A stretch of 64,000 nucleotides of DNA from Kiritimatiellia bacterium (GTDB lineage Bacteria; Verrucomicrobiota; Kiritimatiellia; CAIQIC01; JAGNIJ01). Shown here in pieces: positions 17,908 to 26,724 of this stretch. The position numbers were made by a program, and so were the translations under genes. Location: the NCBI GenBank assembly GCA_018001225.1, contig JAGNIJ010000011.1:1-64000 (forward strand), written 5' to 3'. A model generated the notes under the pieces. The model ran no database searches. It saw only the letters and a list, made by a program, of their open reading frames with translations, and was not told the DNA's origin. Each line of letters opens with the position of its first letter. Positions within the stretch are counted from its first letter, which is position 1.

Positions 17908-17913
17908 ACTATA
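17908..17913 (-). promoter_or_regulatory. -10 element of the hcp promoter
   Basis: TATAGT on the minus strand (five of six consensus bases), 38 bases upstream of the hcp start. A transcription start near 17901 would put the Fnr-like site centre at -41.5. Confidence 0.55.
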
Positions 17914-17935
17914 ACCCCGCCGCGCCGACGGAATC

Positions 17936-17949
17936 TTGATCCAGGTCAA
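17936..17949. promoter_or_regulatory. Fnr/HcpR-type operator upstream of hcp
   Basis: TTGATCCAGGTCAA on the plus strand: a TTGA(C/T)-N4-(A/G)TCAA dyad, one base from the TTGAC-N4-GTCAA motif reported for HcpR and also close to the Fnr box. It is centred about 35 bases from the end of the TATAGT -10, the class II activator position. A Crp/Fnr regulator is encoded at 21811. Confidence 0.65.
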
Positions 17950-18042
17950 GAATCGGCCTTTTTCCGTCCGCGCCGTTCCGGGCCCCTCCGCGGGTCCCGT
18001 TTCGCCTTGCGGGCCCGGGGGGATGCGCTATGGTATTCCTCC

Positions 18043-18909
18043 ATGAGCAAGCTCGCGATTCCCCTCCTGCTGACGGCGGCGGCGCTCGGCCAGGGCTGCG
18101 CGATGGTCCGCGGCGGGGTCGGCCGGGCCCTGGCGCCCATGGCGAAGGATCTGGCCGCCTCGCTCCAGAGGCAGTCCGATGTCGAGCTGGTCCGGGAGGG
18201 GGCCCCGGCCTATATCCTGCTGCTGGACGGCCTGGCGCAATCCGGCAACCCCCAACCTGAAATGCTGATCGCCGCCGCCGAGGCCAATACGGCCTACGCG
18301 ATGGCGTTTTTGGACCAGACGGATCGCGCCCGGGCCCGGGCTTTCCACGCCCGGGCCCGCGACTACGGATTGGACGTGCTGCGCCGCAACCGGACGTTCC
18401 GCGCCGCGGAGCGCGCGCCGCTCATGGACTACGAGGCCGCTGTTCATACCTTCCGCAAGCGTGATGTGTCCGCCCTGTTCACCACCGGCACCGCCTGGAT
18501 CAACTGGATCCTGGCCAGTTCCGATTCCGTGGAGGCCCTGGCCCAGTTGGGCCGCGCGGTCGCCCTGATGCAGCGAGTCCTGGAACTCGAACCGGATTAC
18601 CGGCAGGGCAGCGCCCACCTCTTCTTCGGCCTCTACTACGCGGTCCAGCCGCTCGGGGCCGGGCGCGACATGGAAAAGGCGCAGCGGCATTTCCAGCGCG
18701 TGTTCGAACTGGCGGGCCCGGACTACCTGCTGGCCCGCGTAACCTATGCCGAGTACTACGCCCGCTACCGGTTCGACCGGGAATTGTTCGAAAATACCCT
18801 CCGGGACGTGTTGGCCCCGCGGGAGGATCCGCCCGATTACCGCCTGATGAATGCCGTCGCGCGCCTGCGGGCCCAAGCCCTGCTGGATCGCGTGGAGGAG
18901 TTTTTCTGA
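18043..18909 (+). CDS. tatT: TRAP transporter TatT-type lipoprotein
   Basis: A 288-residue predicted lipoprotein. The start at 18043 gives a short signal peptide ending in LGQGC (Cys19). The rest is helical and TPR-like, with AAEANTAYAMAFLD, ALMQRVLELEPDYRQGSAHLFFGLYY and DMEKAQRHFQRVFELAGPDY. This matches TatT (Treponema Tp0956 type), the periplasmic trimer that pairs with a DctP-type binding protein in TPR-associated TRAP transporters. The next three genes are exactly those partners, spaced by 1 base or overlapping. In the family TatT is thought to form a channel or ligand-handling scaffold for hydrophobic ligands. Confidence 0.88.
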   Translation: MSKLAIPLLLTAAALGQGCAMVRGGVGRALAPMAKDLAASLQRQSDVELVREGAPAYILLLDGLAQSGNPQPEMLIAAAEANTAYAMAFLDQTDRARARAFHARARDYGLDVLRRNRTFRAAERAPLMDYEAAVHTFRKRDVSALFTTGTAWINWILASSDSVEALAQLGRAVALMQRVLELEPDYRQGSAHLFFGLYYAVQPLGAGRDMEKAQRHFQRVFELAGPDYLLARVTYAEYYARYRFDRELFENTLRDVLAPREDPPDYRLMNAVARLRAQALLDRVEEFF

Positions 18910-18910
18910 C

Positions 18911-19927
18911 ATGAACATCCGCGCCCCGCTCCTGACGATACTCGCCGCAGGCCTGGCCGTTTCCGCCATGGCCCAGCCCAAGGTCACGCTCAAATTCGCG
19001 ACGCTCGCGCCCGAAGGCAGCGCCTGGATGCAGGCCTTCGACAAGGCCCGGCAGGACGTGCTGGAGGCCACCGGCGGCGAAGTGGCCCTCAAGGTCTTCC
19101 CCGCCGGCGTGCTGGGCGAGGAAAAGGACGTGCTGTTCAAGATCAAGGTGGGCCAGGTGGACGGCGGCGCCTTCATCGGATTCGGCATCGGCCGGATCTG
19201 CCCCGACGCCCGCGCGCTGATGTTCCCGCTGATCTTCAACACCTACGAGGAGGTGGACGCCGTTTTTGCCGCGCTCCTTCCTCACCTCGAAAAACAATGC
19301 CTGGGAAACGGCTATGTCGCCCTCGGCTGGACCGAGGTCGGGTTCAGCTACCTGTTCAGCACAAAACCCGTCCGGACGCTGGACGACCTGCGCGGGGCCA
19401 AGCCCTGGCTGACCCCCGGCGAGGAAATGCTTAGCGAGCTCTTCGCGGCCGGCCGCGTGAACGGCATCCCCGTAACCGTCGCCGACGTGCTCACGGCCCT
19501 GCAGACCGGCCTGATCCAAACGATTTACTCCCCTCCCCTCGCCGCCGTGGCCATGCAATGGCATACGCGCGTCCGCTGCCGGAACGACCTCCGCCTGGTC
19601 TACTCGTTCGGCGGCGTTTTCCTGGCCGAGCGCGCCTGGAAGAGCATCCCGGAGGCGCACCAGGAGCCCATCCGGGACATCTTCCGGCGGCGGACCCGCG
19701 AGCTCACCGAGCAAGTCCGGCGCAGCGACGTCGAGGCCCTGCGCGTGCTGGCCGGCCAGGGCATCGAGACGCTCACTTCGCCTCCGGCGGCCCTGCAGGA
19801 ATTTCAATCGGTCGCCCGGGAAGGCATGAAGAAAGTCGAAGGGCGCCTCTTCTCCAGGGAGGCCGCCGACCAGGTCCGGCGCCGCCTGGAGGACTTCCGC
19901 GCCGGGGCGGAGGCGCATGCCCCGTAA
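18911..19927 (+). CDS. dctP: TRAP transporter substrate-binding protein (DctP/TatP)
   Basis: A 338-residue periplasmic solute-binding protein. The signal peptide (about 1-21) ends at SAMAQ; the mature part starts KVTLKFATLAPEGSAWMQAF, typical of DctP. Family landmarks include a LKVFPAGVLGEEKDVLFKIKVGQ-like stretch early and PVRTLDDLRGAKPW in the middle; the canonical ligand-binding Arg region appears as LDDLRGAK. Ligands are usually carboxylates; with a TatT partner a hydrophobic or lipid-like acid is possible. One base separates it from TatT, and its end overlaps DctQ. Confidence 0.92.
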   Translation: MNIRAPLLTILAAGLAVSAMAQPKVTLKFATLAPEGSAWMQAFDKARQDVLEATGGEVALKVFPAGVLGEEKDVLFKIKVGQVDGGAFIGFGIGRICPDARALMFPLIFNTYEEVDAVFAALLPHLEKQCLGNGYVALGWTEVGFSYLFSTKPVRTLDDLRGAKPWLTPGEEMLSELFAAGRVNGIPVTVADVLTALQTGLIQTIYSPPLAAVAMQWHTRVRCRNDLRLVYSFGGVFLAERAWKSIPEAHQEPIRDIFRRRTRELTEQVRRSDVEALRVLAGQGIETLTSPPAALQEFQSVAREGMKKVEGRLFSREAADQVRRRLEDFRAGAEAHAP

Positions 19928-20426
19928 GCTGGCGCACGCCTGGGAACGAGCCGGCGCCGCCATCGCCGCCGCCGAGACCGTCCTCCTGGCTGTCCTGGTC
20001 GCCGGCATGGTGCTGCTCGCCGCGGCGCAGATCCTCCTGCGCAACTTCATGCAGGCGGGCTTCCTGTGGGCCGACCCGCTGCTCGGCATGGGCCTCCTGT
20101 GGCTGACCATGCTCGGCGCGCTGGCGGCGACCGGCGCGCGACGCCATATCGTCATCGACCTGGTGGGCCACTTCGCCCCGCCGCGGCTCCGCCGGGCGAT
20201 CGGCCGGCTGACCGCGCTGTTCGCCGCCGTGGTCTGCGGCTTCCTGGCCGTGGCCGCCGCGCGGTTCTGCCTGTTCCAGAAGGAAATGGAAACCAACGTC
20301 ATCCTCCAGGTTCCGGTCTGGGTCTATTACCTGATCATCCCCGTCGCGTTCGGCCTGATGGCCCTTCGCTTCGCCCTCCAGGCCCTGGGCCCCGGCGATC
20401 GGCCTCCCCGGGAGACGCCGTCATGA
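19917..20426 (+). CDS. dctQ: TRAP transporter small permease (DctQ)
   Basis: A 169-residue inner-membrane protein with four helices (about 15-38, 55-72, 95-118 and 135-155). ILLRNFMQAGFLWADPL and GARRHIVIDLV are the usual DctQ signature regions. It overlaps the end of DctP by 11 bases and the start of DctM by 4 (ATGA). It supports the large permease in sodium-driven uptake. Confidence 0.9.
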   Translation: MPRKLAHAWERAGAAIAAAETVLLAVLVAGMVLLAAAQILLRNFMQAGFLWADPLLGMGLLWLTMLGALAATGARRHIVIDLVGHFAPPRLRRAIGRLTALFAAVVCGFLAVAAARFCLFQKEMETNVILQVPVWVYYLIIPVAFGLMALRFALQALGPGDRPPRETPS

Positions 20427-21688
20427 CCGGATGGATCATCGCCGCGGCGGCCCTGCTCGGCGCGCCCCTGTTCGCCATCTTCGGAGCGCTGGCGCTGGGG
20501 GCCTATCATTCGATTCAGCTCGACGCCTCCATCGTCATTTCCGAACTGGCCCGGCTGGCCACCATGCCGCTGCTGCGCGCCTTGCCGATGTTCGCGCTGG
20601 CCGGCTACGTCCTCGCGGCGAGCCGCGCCTCGGAACGCCTGCTGAACCTTTCGCGCGCCGCGTTCGGTTGGATGCCGGGCGGCCTGGCCCTGGTCAGCCT
20701 GATCGCCTGCACCCTGCTCACGGCCTTCACCGGGGCCTCGGGCGTGACCATCGTCGCCCTGGGCGGGCTCCTGCTGCCGGCCCTGCAATCCGAAGGATAC
20801 GGCGAAAGATTCTCGCTGGGGCTGGTCACCAGCGGCGGGAACATGGGCGTGCTCTTCGCGCCCAGCCTGCCGCTGATCCTCTTCGCCGTGATCGCCAACC
20901 CCATCGCCTCCGAGGTCACCATCGACCGCCTTTTCCTGGCCGCGCTGTGGCCCGGGGTGATCACCCTGGCCGCGCTGGGCGCCTACGGGATGTTCGCGGG
21001 CCGGCGCGCGGGCGTCCCGCGCCAACCCTTCAGCGGACGCGCCCTGGTCCGGGCGCTGTGGGCCGCGCGATGGGAAGCCCCGCTGCCGGTGGTCGTGCTG
21101 GGCGGCATCTACAGCGGCAAGGTCGCGGTCAGCGAGGCCGCCGTCCTGACCGCCGCCTATACCCTGATCGTCGAAACCATCATCCAGCGCGAGGTGTCTC
21201 TCCAACGGCTGGCCGGGGTGATCCGCGACAGCACCATGCTCGTGGGCGGCGTCCTGGTGATCCTGGGGCTGGGCATGGCCATCACCAATTTCCTGGTGGA
21301 CCAGGAAATGCCGTCGCGGCTGGTCGAGTGGGCCGGCCGGACCTTCCATCATCCCGTCTTCTTCCTCATGGCCCTTAACGTGTTCCTGCTCATCGTCGGC
21401 TGCCTGATGGACGTGTACACCGCGATCATCGTCTTCGTGCCCATGCTCATCCCGCTGGGGCTTCGGTTCGGGGTGAACCCGGTCCATCTCGGCGTCATCT
21501 TCCTGGCCAACCTGGCGATCGGCTACAGCACCCCGCCGGTCGGCATGAACCTGTTCATCGCGGCGATACGGTTCGAGAAGCCGCTGCTGAAGCTGGCCCT
21601 CGCCTCCCTGCCGTTCCTGGCCGTGCTGCTGGCGGTGCTCCTGCTGATCACCTACGTGCCCGCGTTGAGCCTGGGGCTTTTGAATTAG
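20423..21688 (+). CDS. dctM: TRAP transporter large permease (DctM)
   Basis: A 421-residue inner-membrane carrier with about 12 helices, normal for DctM. Signature stretches: PMFALAGYVL, TAFTGASGVTIVALGGLLLPAL, SGGNMGVLFAPSLPLILF and LAIGYSTPPVGMNLFIA. It is the sodium-coupled transport channel, last gene of the TatT-P-Q-M operon. A hairpin repeat (21721-21785) follows 32 bases after the stop and may shape the transcript end. Confidence 0.94.
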   Translation: MTGWIIAAAALLGAPLFAIFGALALGAYHSIQLDASIVISELARLATMPLLRALPMFALAGYVLAASRASERLLNLSRAAFGWMPGGLALVSLIACTLLTAFTGASGVTIVALGGLLLPALQSEGYGERFSLGLVTSGGNMGVLFAPSLPLILFAVIANPIASEVTIDRLFLAALWPGVITLAALGAYGMFAGRRAGVPRQPFSGRALVRALWAARWEAPLPVVVLGGIYSGKVAVSEAAVLTAAYTLIVETIIQREVSLQRLAGVIRDSTMLVGGVLVILGLGMAITNFLVDQEMPSRLVEWAGRTFHHPVFFLMALNVFLLIVGCLMDVYTAIIVFVPMLIPLGLRFGVNPVHLGVIFLANLAIGYSTPPVGMNLFIAAIRFEKPLLKLALASLPFLAVLLAVLLLITYVPALSLGLLN

Positions 21689-21720
21689 ATGGCACGAACC
21701 ATCAGAATGGGCTTGCGGCG

Positions 21721-21785
21721 TCGCGGGCGCTCCGCCCTCCAGGACGAACCGGCGGGTCATTTCATGGAGGGTCGAGCTCCCGCGA
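21721..21785. repeat. Dispersed 21-bp inverted repeat, TCGCGGG family
   Basis: Left arm 21721-21741 (starts TCGCGGGCGCTCCG) pairs with 21765-21785 (ends CTCCCGCGA) with small internal loops and a 23-base loop. A copy with one base change in the left arm lies at 44081-44101. Between dctM and the Crp/Fnr gene. Confidence 0.75.
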
Positions 21786-21810
21786 GACCGTCCTCCGGAA
21801 AGCCCGTCGC

Positions 21811-22455
21811 ATGAACCCGCGCTTCCTCCTGGCCCAGACATCGCTGTTCGGGGCCCTGGCGGCCAGCCACCGCCGGGCGCTGGCGGAGGTCAGCCTGCCG
21901 GTCGAGGTGACGCGCCGGACGGTCCTGTTCGAAGAGGGCCGGAAGGGCGACGCCTTCTACGTGGCGGCCCGCGGCCGCGTGCAGTTGCACAAGACCGCGC
22001 CGGACGGCCGCGAGATCGTCATCAAGGTCGTCCAGCCGGGCGAGACGTTTGCCGAGGTGATCCTGTTCGAGGAGGCCCGCTATCCCGTGACCGCGGTCGC
22101 GCTGACCGACGCCTTGCTGCTGAAGATCCTGCGCCGCGACGTGCTGCGCCTGCTGGCGGACGCCGATTTCCGGGCCGACTTCATCGCCATGCTCATGCGG
22201 AAACAGCGTTACCTCGCCGAGCGCATCCGGCAACTGGCCACGGAGTCGGTGGAGGAGCGTTTCCTCCAGTTCCTGCGGGAGCAGTACGGCCCCTCGGAGC
22301 GCATCGAGCTCGCGATCCCGAGGAAGGCGCTGGCCGCGGCCATCGGGGCCACGCCCGAGACGCTTTCCCGGCTGCTGCGGCGGCTGCAGGCCGCCAAGAC
22401 GCTGTCGTGCCGGGGCCGGAAACTGGCCTTCCGGCCGGGCTTCTGGAACAGGTAG
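21811..22455 (+). CDS. Crp/Fnr family transcription regulator
   Basis: A 214-residue cytoplasmic regulator. An N-terminal cyclic-nucleotide-binding-type beta barrel (about 10-115; FEEGRKGDAFYVAARGRVQL, PGETFAEVILFE) leads through a long dimer helix to a C-terminal Crp-type winged helix (about 155-205). The recognition helix TPETLSRLLRRL contains the E..SR triad used by Fnr and HcpR to read TTGA. No N-terminal Fe-S cysteine cluster is present, so it is not a classic Fnr; a heme or NO-sensing HcpR/DNR-like role is possible. It lies 4 kb from the hcp operon, whose promoter has a matching site. Confidence 0.88.
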   Translation: MNPRFLLAQTSLFGALAASHRRALAEVSLPVEVTRRTVLFEEGRKGDAFYVAARGRVQLHKTAPDGREIVIKVVQPGETFAEVILFEEARYPVTAVALTDALLLKILRRDVLRLLADADFRADFIAMLMRKQRYLAERIRQLATESVEERFLQFLREQYGPSERIELAIPRKALAAAIGATPETLSRLLRRLQAAKTLSCRGRKLAFRPGFWNR

Positions 22456-22489
22456 CGCCGGCTTTAAATCAATTCACGTTTGATGCTGC

Positions 22490-22615
22490 GCGATTCCTAC
22501 CCACCCCCGCCCCCTCCGAAGGAGGGGAGAAATCCATTCATGATGAAGGACTTTTCCCCCTCCCGGGAGGGGCGGCCCGCCTGCGGGCCGGGGCGGGTGG
22601 AGGCCGCGCAGTTTC
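22490..22615. repeat. GC-rich intergenic inverted repeat
   Basis: The gap 22456-22661 holds a C-rich left half with CCCTCCGAAGGAGGGG (centre near 22518) and a G-rich right half with CCCTCCCGGGAGGGG (centre near 22565) ending GGGGCGGGTGG near 22600. Together they form a two-hairpin inverted repeat, probably another dispersed element. No gene seen. Confidence 0.5.
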
Positions 22616-22661
22616 ATTCGGAATGCGGGAGTACGCCATCCTGGCCGGAACCGACCCGGCC

Positions 22662-25600
22662 CTACCCTTCGCTGCTGGTGCCGCGGAGACGAGCCATCAG
22701 GCGCCGGAGCTGCTCGAAGGCGTCGGCGCTCATTTCCGCCGCCCGGGCCGTCAGGGGTTCGGCCAGCTGCATGGCCTCGGTCACCATCCCGCGCCGCTCG
22801 TAAACCTCCGCCATGTGCAGGATCATGTGGGGATGGGTCGGCTGCAGCGCCAGCGCCCGCTGGAGCGCCTCCTGCGCCTCCTCGGGCTTCTGCATGTGGA
22901 GCAGCACCACGCCGATCGTGTCCCAGCTCGCCGCGTTCCGGGGATTCAGGTCCGCCGCCTCGCGGGCCAGTTTCAGGGATTCCTCGTGCCGGCCCCGCAT
23001 CTGGAGGATCCAGGCAAGGTCGTTCAGCACGCTATCCGATCTTCGGCCGGCCAGGCTGGTGCGGAACGAGGTTTCCGCCATGTCGTACTGCCCGCGGGCA
23101 TACTGGATCAGGCCCAGCATGTGGTTGCCCAGCGGGTTGCGGGAGTCGACGATCAGCAACTCGTCGACGCGCGCCTCCATTTCCGGACGCCGGCCTTCGC
23201 GCAGGTCCAGCTGAATGAGCGATTCCAGCGCGGGGACCGACCCTTTCTCGTAGCGCAGCAACTCCTCGAGGTAGGTCCGGGCCGTCGCGGGATCCCGCTG
23301 GAGCAGGGCGATCTGGGCCAGGGCCAGCCGGATGTTCGGCATCTGGCGGGAGGCTATTTGGAGGGCGGTTTTTGCGCGCTTCAGCAATTCCTCGTCGCCA
23401 TCATCCATGGCCATGAACGCGAGAAGCATCCATGCCAGCGGGGGCGCCTTGTCCTGCTTGGCCAGGGTCAAGAGCTTGCCTTTCGCCTCGGCGGCGCGCC
23501 CCGCCAGGGCGTCCAGGAGCGCTTCCTCGGGCAGCAGGAGCTCGTCCGGGGCGTTGTTCTCCCTCGCCCGCTTCAGGAACCCGGCCGCGGCTTCAAAATC
23601 GTTCCGGCCCAGGGCCAGCCGGGCCATGCCCATCAAGGCCGGCACGCTTCCCGGATGCTCGGCCAGCACCGCCTCGAAGTGCGTCTCGCTCTGCTCGCCT
23701 TGCCGCTGCAGGGCGGCGATCTGGGCCAGGCCCAGCTCAATCTGCGCCCGGGGCGCGCCGGCGGCGGCAGCCTTCTGCAGCTCGGCGACGGCCAGGTCGG
23801 GCTTGCCGCTCATGGCCCAGGCCATGCCGCGCTTCGCAAAAACCTCGGGAGTGCGGACGGTGCCGAACGCGGAGGAAAGGGACCACAGGGGGGGGCGCCG
23901 CTTCATCCGGCGCGCGATCTTGTACAGGGCGCCTTCCAATTCCCCGGCCTCGGGAAGGCCTTCCCGCTGCGCCAGCGCCGCGCTGTTCAGCAGCGCGCTG
24001 ATATTGTTGGTGCTCAATTCCAGCGAGGCCTGGTAGGCCGCGAACGCCTCCCGGGTCTTCCCCAGATCCTCCAGCAGCACGCCCGCGTTGTTGGCCAGCT
24101 TGCTCAAGTGCGCCAGGGACCAGTTGGCCCATGGCAACAGGACGGAATTCCCCTCCGCGACATCGACCTTGAGGGCCTGGCCATACGATTGCCAGAAAGC
24201 CGCCTGCGCCTGGAAGTACGCCTCCGCCTCGAGCTCCGCGATATCGGAGATCCCTTCATAGACCAGGCCGTCCGGCACGGGCGTCATGCCGGCCAGGGTC
24301 CAGACGTCCGGCGCCGCCAGGATGGCCACCTCGGAGGCGCCTCCGGCGGACTGGGCCAGCCACTCCTGCATCAGGGGCGACGAACCCACCAGCGCGAGGC
24401 TCTGGAGGCGCGGATCGTGGAACAGGGACGCCGTGTACCGCAAGTAGGCGCTCTGGCGCCCCCAGCCCAGGTTCAGCATCTTCAGCGGAATACCGCGCTC
24501 CCGCGCGGCAATTCGCAGCATGTCGTCCAGGAATCCGTTCGAGACGATCCAGCGGCGGCCGTCCAGGCGATCCACCACCTCGTCGGCCAGCCGCCGGACG
24601 GCCGCGCCGGCGCGGCCGTCGGCCTCGCGCACGTTCCGGAACGCGGCGGCGGCCAACAGCCCCAGGACCAGGGGCACCATGAGGAATCGCCCCAGGCGCC
24701 GCAGGATGGAGCGGTGCGAGGCGAACGAGCTGTACGGGGAAAAGTAGATCAGCCAGTACCCGCCCAGGTAGCCGAACCAGAGGGCCATCAGCACGTAGGG
24801 CGTCACCAGGAGGGGCCGGGCGCTGAACATCGCCCAGGGCGACACGCGGATGTTGAACAGGACCAGCAGGCCGACGAGGCTGAACAGCAGGTGGAGCAGA
24901 TTGGAACTCCACACCGCGGTGCGCGTCATGGCCTTCTTCGGCAGGGCCACCACGAGGGCGGGGAACAGCATCGTCATGAAGATCAGCATCCAGCCGACCT
25001 GGGGCACGCTGTAACGGATGGCCAGGTACTGGTCCCGCCACATGAACCAGAGCACCTGGAAGATCGAGGTGAACGCGCGCCACTCGTAGGCCGGGTGCAG
25101 GCGGTATTCCGCCGCGGCGACGCCGTACATCAGCAATCCCGCCGCCCAGCAGCCGGCCATGCGCAGCACGGGCCCCCCGCGGAGCTGCCCCGCGCGCCAC
25201 ATCGCCACCAGCAGCCACAGCCCGAAGACCGGGGCCCACACGATGAAGGTCGCGAACTCGGTGATGCCGAGCCCGTACAGGAAGGCGAAGAGGTACATCA
25301 GCGCCGGGGTTTTATCGACGCTGAAGCGGAGCAGCACCCAGACGCCGAACAGCAGCAGGAACACGTCGAAGGCCGCCGGGTGCGCCCGCGTGGACACGAA
25401 CCAGAACGGGGCCGAGAAGGCCAGCGCCAGGGCGGCGACCAGCCCGGAGAACGCCTGCGGCGCCGCGGGGGGCACCCGGGCCTCCCACTCCTCGGCGGTC
25501 CGATCGTGCCGGACCCGCGAGAGGAGGCTGTAGAGCAACCAGACCGAGCCGGCGCCGCAGAGGGCGCTGAAGAGATTCAGGCGGCGAAGCAACCCCGCGA

Positions 25601-25820
25601 ACGGGAACAGCCCGAGAAACTTGACCACGCGGCCCCAGACGGGATTGGCCATGGGGGGAAACGGATCCAGCCCCGAGTGCATCGCCACCTGGTGCGCCGG
25701 GTCGCCCGGGAAGGCGCCCGGGCAGAGGGTCCAGAGATAGACCGCGAAGGACAGAACGAACAGCGCGGGTCCGAACCAGCGCGAGCCGCGCTCCAGCCAT
25801 TTTTCGTGAAGATCTTGCAT
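22662..25820 (-). CDS. Large membrane protein with C-terminal TPR repeats (DUF2723-like)
   Basis: A 1052-residue protein. The chosen start (25820) gives the N-terminus MQDLHEKWLERG; an upstream start would add 12 residues. The first half (to about 420) has about ten membrane helices, with the opening LSFAVYLWTLCPGAFPGDP and the LDPFPPMANPVWG loop typical of DUF2723, a GT-C-like membrane family possibly transferring sugars from lipid carriers. A periplasmic region follows, and the C-terminal 500 residues are tetratricopeptide repeats (AEVYERRGMVTEAMQLAE, AWDTIGVVLLHMQKPEEAQEALQ). It is convergent with the Crp/Fnr gene. Substrate is unknown. Confidence 0.75.
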   Translation of the reverse strand: MQDLHEKWLERGSRWFGPALFVLSFAVYLWTLCPGAFPGDPAHQVAMHSGLDPFPPMANPVWGRVVKFLGLFPFAGLLRRLNLFSALCGAGSVWLLYSLLSRVRHDRTAEEWEARVPPAAPQAFSGLVAALALAFSAPFWFVSTRAHPAAFDVFLLLFGVWVLLRFSVDKTPALMYLFAFLYGLGITEFATFIVWAPVFGLWLLVAMWRAGQLRGGPVLRMAGCWAAGLLMYGVAAAEYRLHPAYEWRAFTSIFQVLWFMWRDQYLAIRYSVPQVGWMLIFMTMLFPALVVALPKKAMTRTAVWSSNLLHLLFSLVGLLVLFNIRVSPWAMFSARPLLVTPYVLMALWFGYLGGYWLIYFSPYSSFASHRSILRRLGRFLMVPLVLGLLAAAAFRNVREADGRAGAAVRRLADEVVDRLDGRRWIVSNGFLDDMLRIAARERGIPLKMLNLGWGRQSAYLRYTASLFHDPRLQSLALVGSSPLMQEWLAQSAGGASEVAILAAPDVWTLAGMTPVPDGLVYEGISDIAELEAEAYFQAQAAFWQSYGQALKVDVAEGNSVLLPWANWSLAHLSKLANNAGVLLEDLGKTREAFAAYQASLELSTNNISALLNSAALAQREGLPEAGELEGALYKIARRMKRRPPLWSLSSAFGTVRTPEVFAKRGMAWAMSGKPDLAVAELQKAAAAGAPRAQIELGLAQIAALQRQGEQSETHFEAVLAEHPGSVPALMGMARLALGRNDFEAAAGFLKRARENNAPDELLLPEEALLDALAGRAAEAKGKLLTLAKQDKAPPLAWMLLAFMAMDDGDEELLKRAKTALQIASRQMPNIRLALAQIALLQRDPATARTYLEELLRYEKGSVPALESLIQLDLREGRRPEMEARVDELLIVDSRNPLGNHMLGLIQYARGQYDMAETSFRTSLAGRRSDSVLNDLAWILQMRGRHEESLKLAREAADLNPRNAASWDTIGVVLLHMQKPEEAQEALQRALALQPTHPHMILHMAEVYERRGMVTEAMQLAEPLTARAAEMSADAFEQLRRLMARLRGTSSEG

Positions 25821-25923
25821 GGGCGGGAGGATAGAAAATGAGACGGCGGAAAGCAAGCCAAGCGGCGGGCCTGTCGGCCCGGGCGCACGGCCGGGACGGC
25901 CGTGTCACACGCGGAAAACACGA

Positions 25924-25948
25924 CGCCCCGGGATGTCATCCCGGGGCG
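25924..25948 (-). terminator. Terminator hairpin after the PEP-CTERM gene
   Basis: Perfect 12-bp arms (CGCCCCGGGATG and CATCCCGGGGCG) around one base, 26 bases past the stop. On the minus strand they are followed by TCGTGTTTT. A good intrinsic terminator for the two secreted-protein genes upstream. Confidence 0.75.
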
Positions 25949-25974
25949 CGTGCGGTTTCGGTTATACCGATCGG

Positions 25975-26673
25975 TTATTTACGTAGCCGGCGATACACCA
26001 GCAGGCCCACGCCCGCCAGCGCCAGCATGATCGTGCTCGGCTCGGGAACGACCTGGCCGTGATCCGCAGGATTGAAGAACACGCCCTCATAGTCGCCCGT
26101 TCCTTCAAAGGTGCTGGGGGCGCCATTCACCACATCCATCGCACTGGGTGCCGGAGTAGGATCACCAGGAGCCGGGGGACGAACGGCAAAGGTGCTGGTG
26201 TCAAAAATGACACTACTGGCATACCATGTGCCTACAATAGGAGCGGCCGCATCAAAGATGCGGGCATAGATATATCCGGCGTTGACGTTGTTACCACCCA
26301 CATGACTGTTGAGATAGTCAAAGTTGCCATCGATATCGGCCGCCGATTCGATAGTGCCCGGGGTAGCAGAGACAGGCGTATACCCCGTCCACAGAATCCA
26401 GTAATTCACCCCAACGCCAGGCTGCACGATGTTGTTCCCCTGCGCGTCACTTTGCAGGTAGGGCGTATAGCTGGGAGAATACGCATTCAACGTACTCCAC
26501 ACCAACTGAATCATGCTGCCCGCCGGCAAGGCATCAGCGTCAAACGTTGTGCCTCCATGCACCATTAAGGCCCCAACAGCGGTGTTCAGCTCGACGCTGA
26601 TATCCGCATTCGCCACGCTGCACGCCAACAATGCGCACAGCACCACTCCGCCCACCTTCGCATATTTTTTCAT
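25975..26673 (-). CDS. PEP-CTERM sorting-domain secreted protein
   Basis: A 232-residue exported protein. The signal peptide runs MKKYAKVGGVVLCALLACSVANA. The C-terminus is a textbook PEP-CTERM tail: VPEPSTIMLALAGVGLLVYRR, that is, the PEP motif, a membrane helix and an Arg cluster. Such proteins are cut and sorted by an exosortase and are usually co-regulated with exopolysaccharide genes; no exosortase is in the window, but an EPS locus is at 35-42 kb. The central part is Gly/Asn/Thr-rich with no known fold. An AGAGGAGAAT ribosome site precedes it. It lies 51 bases after the other secreted gene, probably the same operon. Confidence 0.9.
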   Translation of the reverse strand: MKKYAKVGGVVLCALLACSVANADISVELNTAVGALMVHGGTTFDADALPAGSMIQLVWSTLNAYSPSYTPYLQSDAQGNNIVQPGVGVNYWILWTGYTPVSATPGTIESAADIDGNFDYLNSHVGGNNVNAGYIYARIFDAAAPIVGTWYASSVIFDTSTFAVRPPAPGDPTPAPSAMDVVNGAPSTFEGTGDYEGVFFNPADHGQVVPEPSTIMLALAGVGLLVYRRLRK

Positions 26674-26724
26674 GTTATTCTCCTCTGCCGAATTGAGACT
26701 AACTGTCCAGCTTTACTACATCTG

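Noticed and set aside
21811-22455. Naming the Crp/Fnr protein HcpR
   Set aside because: Only the recognition helix and distance to hcp support it; the effector domain is not diagnostic by eye, so no symbol is given.
22674-25841. A 1144-codon plus-strand frame opposite the TPR membrane protein
   Set aside because: Composition is His/Gln/Arg/Gly-rich without domains, while the minus strand shows clear membrane helices and TPR repeats.
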